Shown here piece after piece: positions 34,868 through 44,755 of a stretch of 64,000 nucleotides of DNA. A program made the position numbers and the translations under genes. The stretch spans positions 196,255 to 260,254 of the forward strand of contig QKWP01000130.1 in NCBI GenBank assembly GCA_003550325.1, read 5' to 3'. Numbering within the stretch: the first letter of the stretch is position 1; each line of letters begins with the position of its first letter. This DNA comes from Gigaspora rosea (lineage: Eukaryota; Glomeromycota; Glomeromycetes; Diversisporales; Gigasporaceae). The notes beneath the pieces were generated by a model. The model was given only the letters and a program-made list of their open reading frames with translations, searched no databases and was not told where the DNA came from.

Positions 34868-35934
34868 TTTTGTAGGTTAGAAAATTCTTCAACATTAGTT
34901 AGAAATGTTTACATGACTTTAAAAACAATTTTTACGTATTTACTGTGACCTTTGTTTAGACGAGAATCTTAAATTTTAAGAACTTCGTTGAAAGATCATT
35001 TTTATTGAACTACCCAAAAACACTATTATATACTGTAGACCATTAACAAATAAAGGTAACAAGAAGCGTTTTTTGTTAAAAACTGTTTTTTATTAGATTT
35101 TCAACAAACTGTTTGTATGAATAACGTTATAATACAGTTGACTGATGAAATATTTACTGATATGTTCTTTAGGGATACGAAAGCTTAGTTCATGTATTTG
35201 AGACGAGTATAACGTTGTTAATGCAGTAATGGGTTTAATGCTTGAATAGGTTTGGTGCTTGTACTGTATAGTACATAGTACGTAGCATGTTTGGGCCAAC
35301 TAATTGTACCATAATAAAAGTTTTATGTCAGAGTGTACAATCGGTTTGGATATAGTAATAAATACTATTTTTTCTACACTTCGCTTTATGTAATTTTTTT
35401 GTGTGTTTACAATTTTTTATTTTTTTCTTGCGGGTTTTGTTTTTTATCTTTCTACTGTAATTATTGCAGTATCGTAAAGTGATGAAATTTAAAAAATTAA
35501 TCAATTTGATTGGTTAACAATCACATGTAGATCTACAATTAGAGATATCACATTTTTATATCACTCAAATCAGTCAAAATCAGCACATATGTAGAGGAAG
35601 GGGTATGTTTAAGATATCGATATTAGATTTTCTACGAAAATATGTATGAGAATTTCATGATTTTAAGACATTTTGAATAGCATATTCTTTTTTAGATATC
35701 TTTTAAAGATTGAACACAACCTATTATTTGTCTTTATATATGGGCAAAAAAAGAAGAACTAATTTTTTTATTTTTTTAAAAGATCCAGATTTCACTATCA
35801 TCCGACTTCACTATATTCGATTTCACATCATCCGACAAAAATTATAACATACACCTATGGTGATTAACACCATATGGGTTACGTTTTTTTTTTACTGATA
35901 TAGTTTTTTTGTAAGTTAATTTTTTTTCTTCGTT
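34868..35934. other. intergenic, nothing assigned
   Basis: AT-rich, with T-rich tracts near 35380-35450. No gene or element recognised. Confidence 0.55.
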
Positions 35935-36420
35935 TTTTCACGTAGTCGCTTCGTTGTCGGTGTCGTTGTGCGTTGGTGCCGTCGCATACTGGTGTCGTCG
36001 TTTATCGGTATTGCAGTCTTTAGGTGGTTCCTTAGTTTTCACTGGATTTTGTTGTTTGTTGTTATTAATTCTCACTTTGTTATGTCTTTACTAAAGACAA
36101 TTTTTTCGTCACATTTTTGGTGGCTGTTGGTACTAGAAGTTCTTTTGCTATACTTTTTTACTAGAAGTTCTTTTGCTATAACTTTTTTACTAGAAGTTCT
36201 TTTGCTATAACTTTTTTTTGTAGGGTTTCGTCGTTTGTTGTATTGGTGTTTCGCTTTATTATATTTTTTTCGTTACCTGCTGGCAGTGTTGGTGCCGCTT
36301 GTTCTTTGGAGTGATGATTTTGCTGGGTTTCGTCGCTTGATAGTTGTGTTTTGCGTTTCTTTCACTATTCTATTTATTTCGTGTATTTATTGTAGTATCG
36401 ATTGTAAGTTGTAGTGGGTC
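35935..36420. repeat. G/T-rich degenerate repeat block
   Basis: Composition and phrases ('tcgttgtcggtgtcgttgt', 'gttggtgccgcttg', 'ggtttcgtcg') match the 5090-6260 array. It includes a short direct triplication of ctagaagttcttttgctata at 36131-36210. A gggttagggtaaaat motif follows at 36480. Confidence 0.65.
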
Positions 36421-36896
36421 TTTAACATCTGACAGTGGTGATTTGTCGTGTTAGTAATAGTAAGTTTTTCTTGTAGTTTAGGGTTAGGGTAAAATAAATG
36501 ATTAGGACAAAATAATGGGGAAGTTATGGTTAGTATCAGATCATATGTTGGTGGTGATTGGTCTATCTTATAGGATAGAACTAGCGGTATCATTTGACGG
36601 TCCCTGCAAAAAACTTTTCCGAATTTTTCCATAATTTCTTCATACACAGTATTTTTGTGAAAATTCCATGAAGCTGCAACATGTTTGGTAAAATCTAGAT
36701 AAGTAGAATAATCTTCATGATTTTAAGGTATATATTCCTTGAATATGCTACATTTATGGAAAAAACATGAAATACTTTTTCATATGGGATGCATTTCCAT
36801 TATATCCATAAATACGTCAATAAAAAAAAATGAATTAAATTATGTGCATTTTAAATAAAGTCGTAAAATTATATTTGATGTGAAATTGCTATTCAA
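36421..36896. other. intergenic, nothing assigned
   Basis: No supportable gene. A telomere-like gggttagggt occurs at 36480-36491. Confidence 0.5.
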
Positions 36897-36934
36897 TTGA
36901 TGAATTTAATTGCATATTTTTTATTTTTTGTAAA

Positions 36935-37110
36935 AGAAATTATTGTTTATGCTGTGCAATGGCTTCAAAAGTTTACTGATTATGCTGTGCAGTGGCTTCA
37001 TAAGTTTACTGATTATGATGTGCAATGGCTTCAAAAGTTTACTGATTATGCTGTGCAATGGTTTATTGATTATGCTGTGCAGTGGCTTCAAAAGTTTACT
37101 GAATATGCTG
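36935..37110 (+). repeat. 36-bp in-frame tandem repeat
   Basis: Five units of 'tatgctgtgcaatggcttca' plus aaagtttactgat. The frame from 36897 to 37115 reads Y-A-V-Q-W-L-Q-K-F-T-D in each unit, one unit lacking four codons, so the reading frame is kept. A sixth degenerate unit is at 37315-37345. It ends 420 bp upstream of the micro-exon gene. Whether it is translated is unknown; unit length divisible by three could be chance. Confidence 0.6.
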
Positions 37111-37440
37111 GTTAATAGTTCAAAAAAAAAAAAAGAAGCCTATTGTTTGTGAATTAAGTTAATGGCCTCTACATAGTTAGATTTTTAAGTTCAAGGGGTT
37201 TTTAGATCACCTTTTTATGACATAACTAAGCTTCATAACAATTTATAAATTAGAAAAAATTTAATCTAATATGATATATCTCATGTGAAATCAATATTTC
37301 AGTTTATTATTGTTTATGCTGAGTAATGGCTTCAAAAGTTTATTAATTAACTTATACAGAATGTGGCTTCAAAAATAGGCTTTTTGCTTGTGCCTGAGTA
37401 AAGACAAGCTAATACTGTAATAGTGGCTTTGAAAATGTAT

Positions 37441-37448
37441 TATTATAT
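37441..37448 (+). promoter_or_regulatory. possible TATA box of the micro-exon gene
   Basis: Tattatataatt lies about 90 bp before the ATG at 37537, followed by a pyrimidine-rich stretch (cttctttacttg) that could hold the start site. Only moderately better than the AT-rich background. Confidence 0.3.
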
Positions 37449-37536
37449 AATTGCAAGCTTCTTTACTTGTTAATCAATATTTTCTTTTGTTTTTTAAAAA
37501 AGAAAATATAATACTAACAACTATCTTATCATAAAA

Positions 37537-40500
37537 ATGCAATTTGTAAAAGTTTTCGCAATCTTGATGCTAATTATCCAATTGACGATTATTAACTCTT
37601 CCTGGGCGTTTGAAAAACGAGGTATTAAATATAAAAACTAATTATTATTAAATAGTACTATTTTCTTGAAAATAAATCAATAAATGAATTTTGTATTTTT
37701 TTATTTTATTTTTATTTTTTTTTTAGTTTGGCTTCGTCGTTCTGATGCAATCAGAAAAAGAGATGGTATTGAATTAGCAATTATATTAATTCATTAATAA
37801 ATTAGACGCTTTTTAATAAAACTCTCTAATTTTTTATATGTAAATTTAATCACTAGAACGTGAGTATAAACAATTTATAAACTACCAGCTTTATAATAAT
37901 ATATATACTATTAAATATATAAATATTTATATATGTAAATTAAATCATTAGAAGGTGAGTATAAGACTATTTTATAAACTAAAAACTTTATAGTAATCTA
38001 TATAGTATTAATTTATAAAACGCTAATTATTTATTTATCAATTAAATTATTAGATTGTAAGTATAAGACTATTTTATAAATTAAAAGCTTTATAATGATC
38101 CATTACGTGTGAAATAAAAACATCTCTAATATGTATATGTAAATTAAATTATTAGGTCGTGAGTATAAGATTATTTTATAAATTAAACCTTACAATAATC
38201 TGCTGTATTAGTAAATAGCACATCTTTAATTATTTATATGCAAATAAATTATTAGCTAGTGAGTATATGATTTTTATAATTTATATACTTCATAATAATC
38301 TATTATGAGATAAAATGAAATCTTTACAATAATTTAAAATAAAAATTCTAATTATTTATACATAAATTACTAGATGGTGAGTATAAGACTATTTTATGAA
38401 TTAAAAATTTGTAATTATTATGAACTATTAAATAAACATTAAATTACTAGGTGGTAAGTATAAGATTAATTTATTAATTAAAAACTTTATAATAAATTAT
38501 TAATAAAGCATCCTAATTTTTATATGTAATCAATTTATTAGAAAGTAAGTAAAAAACTAATTGTTGCAGCTGATGCTGAAAACGGTTGATGCTGAAATTT
38601 TGACCTAATTTGATATGAAATTTTAAAATTTTTTTGTGGTGATTTTTCGTTTTTGTCTTATAGGGTTAGGGTGAGCTTTGGGAGTACATTTGATATTTAA
38701 AGAGTATTTGTGGATTTTAGCAGGGCTTATAGTTTCAAATCGAGATCCCAAATTTCAGCATCAGCCGTTTTCAGCATCAGCTGCGACACTAATTTATAAA
38801 TTGAATTTTTAATATAATTATTATTATTAAATGATACATCTCTAATTATTATATGGCAACTAAATTATTAGTGTGTGAGTAAAAGGCTTTGATAAAAAAA
38901 AACATCTATACCCTAAAATAATTTACTTCAACAATCAATTATCTTTACTATATAAATGTCTAACTTTTATCAAGTAAATTAATATTTATCTATTAAACAA
39001 AGATGTTTAGGAGATCAAAAATTACAAAAAATTTGAAAATTCCATCCATAATGAAAACGGTTATTAACATTTATGCATTTTATGATCGTCGACAAATTAA
39101 ATTCGCTGAATGTAAAAAATAAAATAATAATAATAATGATAATAATAAATAGTTATTCTATTTAGATGAAATTTCAAAAGATATGCATTTTGATCTCTTA
39201 AACAGCCTTACTTAATAGACAAAAGTCTATTTACTTGGTAAAAATTTAATTTTTATATATGAATAAACTGTCTCTAACTATTTATATCATATTGAATTCT
39301 TAGGTTGTGAGTATAAGACAGTTTTATAAATTAAAAATTATGTAATCCTATTATTAACTAAAAGAACTTTAATTACTAGACAGTGAGTATAAGACTATTT
39401 TATAAGTTAAAAACTTAAAATAATTTATAGATTAAAATACATATTAATTATTTATATACAAATTAAATTATTAGATTGTGAGTATAAACCTATTTTATAG
39501 ATTAAAAATTTATAATAATTTATTCAAATTATTTAAAAAAAAATAATTTTAACCACCATATGCAAATCTAATAATTAGGCCGTGAGTAAATTGCGATTAT
39601 TCGTACTTTTTATTGCTACTTGTACCTTCTCTATATAAAGATTATAGAATTTTTTCTACATAAAGTTTTATAGAATTTTATACTGTTATATGAATTTAAT
39701 ATTACATTTTTTACATAGTTATAGATAGGGTTCTGCAAATGCCCATGCCCGGCACATTGGCACAAGCCGGACACTAGTGCTTATACCCATGCCTGTGCCT
39801 ATAGGCACAAAGTGCCAGGCAATATTAAAGGCATTGGCACAAAATGCTTGGCAAAAGATGCCGGGCACAATTGCCAAGCACAATTAAATAATAAATATCA
39901 ATTCTGTGCCTGTGCCCATGCACATGCCAAGTTTTTTATGCCCGTGCCTAGATTTTTTTGTTGGGCACAGGCACTGCAGACCCCTAGTTATAGATTATTT
40001 TGCAAATAGATTTTATTTACTAGCACACGATTCACGATTAGGTTACAGTAATTATAATTAGTTAAACAATTTTTTATATGGATAGAGGTACTAATAGCAA
40101 TTTTTATAATTTATTATCGTAACATTTCTAATAATTGTATGCAAATTAACTTACTAGATTGTAAGTAAAAATTAACTTATAAAATAAAAACTTTACATTA
40201 TTCTATTATTAAATGTGAGCGAAAGCTAAAATTGGCTGAAACTAAAATTTTGGATCTTATAAAACATACTAAAACCACTATACTCTTTACCTAACCTTTA
40301 ATTTTAATCTAATTATTATATACAGAACAAAAAAAAAATACACCCCAAAAAATTTTAAAATTTTTATAATAAAATATTTAAAATTTCAGCCTTAGCCAAT
40401 TTTAGCTTTAGCTATCATATTAGATAAAAGTCTTAATTTATTTATATATAAATTAAATTACTAGACAGTAAGTATAAGGCTATATTTTATGAATTAAAAA

Positions 40501-41823
40501 TGTATAATAATCTAATTATATATATTTGAATTAAATTGCTAGATGGTAAATATATAAAAATATAAATTAAGATCTTTAAAATAATCTATTATTAAATAAA
40601 ACATTTCTAATTATTTATGCATAAATTAAATAATTGGAGGGTAAGCTTATAAAAAAATAAGTCAAGACCTTTAAATATCTATTGTTAAAATTAAATAAAA
40701 CTTCTCTATAAATCAAATTAATAGAAAGTAAGTACATGATTATAAATTAAAATTTATTATAATTTTATTATTAAAATTTTTCTAATAACTTATATAAAAA
40801 TAAATTATTAGTTGGTGAGTATAAGACTAAAATTAAAAATTTTTTTTATAAAGTTATTAATATTAGATAATTCTTTTCTAATAATTTATATTAAAATTAC
40901 TAGATAGTAAGTATAAAACTATTTTTATAAATTAAAATTTTACAATAATCTCTACTAAACGAAACATCTTTATTTGTTTATATGTAAATTAAATTACTAG
41001 ACGGTGAATATAAGACTATTTTTATAAATTAAAAACTATGTATAAATCTCTACTAAATAAAGCATCTCTAATTATTTATAAATAAATAAATTACTAGAGG
41101 GTGAGTAAGACTATTTATAAATTCAAAGTTTCACAATGTAAATACTAAAGCGTATCAATGGTGTTCAACACCATATAATTTATTATAAATTATTAGAATG
41201 TACGTATAGAAACATTTTATAATTAGAAACTTTATAATAATCTACTATTAATAGACATTTCTAATGATTTTTAAATGTAAATTAAATTACTAGGCGGTAA
41301 GTATAAGCTATTTCTGTATTTTATAAATTATATAAATTAAAAACTTTACAATAATAAATTATTAAATAAAACATCTCCAATTATTTATATATAAATCAAA
41401 ATTATTAGAGTGTAAGTATAAAAAACTAATTTATAAATTAAAAATTTGCAATAATAAATTATTAAATAAAACATTTCTAACTATTTTATATGCAAATTAA
41501 CTATTAGATTGTAAGTATAAAGCTATTTTATAAATTAAAAATTCATAATGATCAATTAATCATCTCAAATTTATTTATATGTAAATTAAAAATTACTAGG
41601 CGGTGATTATAAACTAATTTACAAAGTTAAAACTAAAAATAGTATTATTATTAAATACAGTATATTTTCCAATTATTTTTATATTATTAAATAATCAGAA
41701 TGTAATTATAAAGCCATTTTATAGATTAAAATTTCATAATAATAATTTATTATTAAATAAAGCATCCTAATTGTATATATATTTATAGGTACTGAAAACG
41801 TTGAAGATTTTGAAGATAAATGA
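37537..41823 (+). CDS. secreted Cys-rich peptide gene with 28 three-nucleotide micro-exons
   Basis: Exon 1 (37537-37621) encodes MQFVKVFAILMLIIQLTIIN + SSWAFEKR, a signal peptide and dibasic site. Exon 2 (37727-37765) adds VWLRRSDAIRKRD. Then 28 NNN exons begin at 37857, 37952, 38054, 38156, 38256, 38374, 38451, 38542, 38872, 39304, 39380, 39475, 39579, 40158, 40465, 40543, 40638, 40725, 40812, 40904, 41001, 41098, 41197, 41294, 41409, 41508, 41600 and 41699. Each follows tag (cag once) and precedes gtRagt or close. The terminal exon 41789-41823 ends TGA. All junctions are phase 1. The 243-nt CDS gives 80 residues; the core reads EQDCPNGEMCYNCHY + NEEIDNEECEYCEC + TENVEDFEDK. Six Cys, highly acidic, probably cleaved after RKR. 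The 40638 exon follows gg instead of ag and may be skipped, losing one Glu without shifting frame. No homologue recognised; function unknown, an effector-like or peptide-signal role is inference. Splicing is predicted, not observed. Confidence 0.8.
38563..38787. mobile_element. GCATCAGC-family MITE, complete, in a micro-exon-gene intron
   Basis: Left end GTTGCAGCTGATGCTGAAAA and right end TTTTCAGCATCAGCTGCGAC; flanks 38556-38562 and 38788-38794 are both ACTAATT (7 bp). It is 225 bp, with a central tatagggttagggtgagctt. Same family as 62228-62437. Confidence 0.88.
38965..39244. mobile_element. MITE in a micro-exon-gene intron
   Basis: Left ttttatcaagtaaattaata and right inverse (tctatttacttggtaaaa), with 'tgtttaggagatcaaaa' / 'ttttgatctcttaaacag' further in, giving TIRs of about 55 bp. 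Boundaries approximate. Confidence 0.7.
39726..39986. mobile_element. hAT MITE with 8-bp duplication, in a micro-exon-gene intron
   Basis: Left end TAGGGTTCTGCAAATGCCC, right end GGCACTGCAGACCCCTA; flanks 39718-39725 and 39987-39994 are both GTTATAGA. It is 261 bp, dense in gcccatgcc/ggcac motifs. A related end lies at 33376 inside the 5.9-kb hAT. Confidence 0.9.
40215..40418. mobile_element. MITE related to the GCATCAGC family, in a micro-exon-gene intron
   Basis: Left gcgaaagctaaaattggctg and right inverse (agccaattttagctttagc); flanks attaaat / attagat form a near-perfect 7-bp duplication. The interior has acctaaccttta in place of the telomere-like motif. Removing it restores a 93-nt intron. 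Confidence 0.75.
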
Positions 41824-43079
41824 TACAGCAATTCTACATTATTTAGTAATATAGTTACATAAAGTAAGTATATTTTATAATTAAAATTTGATTATTTCTG
41901 TATTTAAAAAGTTATTATTACTCAATTCTAATAGAAATTTTGTAAATATAGATGTTTTACTAGTCTATGCTATACAGATTTCATGTAGCTTATAATAAAA
42001 CAGTACTCTTTAGAAAATAAAATAATAAAAATAGCAATAAATTTTTCTATAATATTTAATTAGAAAGGAATGCGACTAATATGACATAACTATTTAATTT
42101 ATTATAATTTGCATAATAACAGTATTCTCAACATACCGATCATTTGTTGTGATTTAAATCCTCAAAATTTTTTTTTGTCATCAAAATAAGTTGAATTTCA
42201 TGTTTCAAATAAATTTATCTAATATTTTGGGATAGTCAACTTGGTACTGTATCTATTGTCATACATGTTTATGTACAGTCTTTAAACATTGCGTGCATAT
42301 AAAGAAATATAATTCGATAAATTTTAGCACGTTTATTGATATTATGGTTATTTTAAATGATAGTATAAAGAAGAAAAAAGAATATCGCAAACGAAAAGCA
42401 TTTCAGCGTGCCGTGCAAATGCACAATTTAAGACTTAGAATAATGAATTGCATCACCATATGATGAACTTTGTCAAAATCAAGCATATGTTCAAGTGTTT
42501 AATGCTACTATGCGTAACCATAGAAAGTGAGACATCTTTTTTGAATACTACATATATATTTATTTTTGAAACTATTATTATAATGTCTGTGCATATTTTA
42601 TTTACATTTTAAATATTACGATTCTATGATATTTATAATTATAAAATAGAAAAATCTACAAAGCACAAAATAGTTAGTGAAGCAAAGAGCAGAAAGTTTT
42701 ATTCAAAAAAAAAAAAAGATTTAAGAATTTACCAAGGCCTAATATCATGCATTCATAACAAATGCTTCACATGTTTAAATGGTTTTGATAATGGTATGTT
42801 TATTCTATTAGAGGTTTTATATGTGATTTGCTTTTTTGAAAAAGGCGCACGAATAAATGTATGTGGAGATACAAGTAATCGTATAGTATTTACAATAAGG
42901 TAGACGATAGTCACGTGCAAATTCGTTAATTCTCTTAACGATGGTGTTTGGGTTTATCTCGTGTATAAATACACAATTAGTATTTTATTTTAAATAAATG
43001 TGAATCCGAATTTCGAACTGACGATTCTTGGTAAGAAGTCGTGGTTATTTATATATGATTCTTCGACTAATATTAATAA
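41824..43079. other. intergenic; possible degraded coding scraps
   Basis: A plus-strand frame near 42340-42440 reads NDSIKKKKEYRKRKAFQRAV, then QMHNLRLRIM, which has coding-like composition but no recognised family or exon structure. The part at 42840-43075 contains gtgtataaatacac and resembles a promoter or an LTR fragment. Confidence 0.35.
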
Positions 43080-43983
43080 TGTCACGGGCAAAAAGTCATG
43101 AATTTATACTGCGCCACGTTTCATTTGACATCCGATCATGAATAAATCGATCATGATGTATGAGGCTTAGCCTTAATGGGGTGATTTAGTATATCAGGTG
43201 TTATGCTCATTTTTTTTATTTTTGTTAGGGTTATATTTTTTTCGTTATGTACTTCTTATTTTGATGTAGTTGTGGCTTGGTTGGGAGATCGAATCTCCAG
43301 ACTGGGGATCAAATCTCCAAACGGGAGATCAAATCTCCAATCGGGAGATTGAGTCTCCAATCGGGAGATCGAATCTCCAAACGACTGATTAAATCTCCCA
43401 ATCGAAGAACTAAAACCACATACGAATTAAAAGTATATGAAGGTTTAGTTTCTGCTTAGGAGTGAGGGAGACAGTAGACAAGTTAGTTAACGATTGTATT
43501 TTGTAGTTAGTATTATTTATGATAACCCGATGTATTGATTTATTTTAATAATAAAGATAAACCTTATAACTCGAAACTATGTGTGATAGTTTATTGTTTT
43601 AAACCCTTTATTTTTGTTCACGATCAAACTAAACCGGCACAATTGCATCAAGCTCTCCCAACCGATCGTAACACAGGCCATTTATCGCCTGATACACCTG
43701 GCATATTAAAATCGGATGAGGTAAAATAATGTATGATTAAAGCTTCACAGTTCTCTAATATTCGAAAAGTATAAAAAGGAAGTTGGTTCGCTCTTCTTAA
43801 GACATTTTTCGGATTGTCGATAGAAAATTCAATAAAGAATATTCTAAACTCAGACTATATTAATACACAAGTCACTTTTATACTAAATCGGGGTTAAATC
43901 GCCAAGTCACGCCTTTGGCGGACTGCCTTCTTATAATCTCTTAAATCGTATAAATAAAAGACCGTCCATTTTGCCCCGCAACA
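43080..43983 (+). repeat. solo LTR with target duplication (fossil)
   Basis: Starts TGTCACGGGCAAAAAG and ends TTTGCCCCGCAACA. The flanks are both ATAA (5 bp possible, AATAA). It shares its inner parts with the LTRs at 6917, 9894 and 10938 ('aagtcacgcctttggcgg', 'gcgccacgtttcatttgaca'). There is no internal region, so a solo LTR left by recombination is likely. It contains a 20-bp palindromic repeat block. Confidence 0.8.
43280..43403. repeat. 20-bp self-complementary tandem repeat
   Basis: Six units of ggagatcRaatctccaaacg-type sequence. Each unit is itself a palindrome (ggagat...atctcc), so the tract can form a row of hairpins. It lies inside the solo LTR. Confidence 0.85.
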
Positions 43984-44740
43984 ATAACTATTTCAACTAT
44001 TAACCATTAATAATTATTCGTGATATATTATAATAAACATAATATTGATAATAAAGTAAATATATAATATAACTAATAAAGATAACTATATAATATTTCT
44101 TTAATGATCAATAGTGCTATTAGCATTATTAGCTTTAATAGCTTTGTGTAACAAAATTGGTCACATGATCGATCGGATATTTTCCCGTGACCGAGAAAGT
44201 GATGAATACTGTACACTTTCTTGTTCCTGGTATTAGCATAACTACGTTGCGCAGCTAGCTTATTTTTAAGTACTTATATCAATTATTCTTTATACACACC
44301 TAGAATAATGCAAATAGATTTACTTATTGAGGTCATGCATATGTTTAGACCGTAATTTGAGGGTATATTTAGAGAGGGTGTGCACTTATAGAGGATGCAC
44401 TTAGAGAGGTTTCCTGTACATGCATAGTTAAATATGTACAAATAAATAGTCTCTTTCACCTGAATATCAAATCGTAAGCTTTTTTTTATGAAACAAAGTA
44501 TTTCCCAATTTATGATAGTATTTATTACATTTTAGAAATAGATCCTTGAATAATCATAGTAGTTTTTCTGACCAGACCAGTTTAAAAAAAAAATGAACGA
44601 GTAGTTTTGCAACGAAGCGGTATATATAAAAAAAAAATCTAAGAGAATTAAATTTTGTTAATGTACATTCATATATATTTAAGTATTTGGTAACGTATGT
44701 TATTATCATACCTCCTACTATATCTAATGATTAGTTTAAA
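43984..44740. other. intergenic, nothing assigned
   Basis: AT-rich. A gttcctggtattagcataac block at 44224-44244 recurs in inverse near 4004-4030 and partly at 50535, 51836 and 54046 (accaggaacg), pointing to a dispersed element end I could not delimit. Confidence 0.45.
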
Positions 44741-44755
44741 CTGGGTGTCGCATGT

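Larger units (their letters stand above)
37766..41788 (+). repeat. tandem array of about 95-bp intron units
   Basis: Consensus unit: gtgagtataagactatttta, taaattaaaaactttataat, 'aatctattattaaataaaac', atctctaattatttatatgt, aaattaaattattag, then NNN. Intron lengths are mostly 73-115 nt. Long ones (327, 429, 576 and 304 nt) carry MITEs; subtracting MITE plus duplication from introns 8 and 14 of the array restores about 95 and 93 nt. A tctaat branch-site-like motif sits about 30 nt before most acceptors. The flanks are conserved while NNN varies. Intron 39582-40157 stays near 300 nt after subtraction and may contain decayed units (an acceptor at 40023 without a donor). Confidence 0.88.

Noticed and set aside
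36131-36210. Small coding repeat (Leu-Glu-Val-Leu-Leu)
   Set aside because: A short direct triplication inside the G/T-rich block, with no start or conserved context.
37857-41701. Reading the 95-bp array as a plain satellite without function
   Set aside because: The acceptor and donor ends stay conserved at every unit while the enclosed triplet varies; phase and stop codon agree with flanking exons; triplet order avoids stops and makes Glu codons. A decayed satellite would not keep these.
43280-43403. CRISPR-like array of about 20-bp repeats
   Set aside because: There are no unique spacers, the units are contiguous palindromes inside an LTR fossil, and the genome is eukaryotic.
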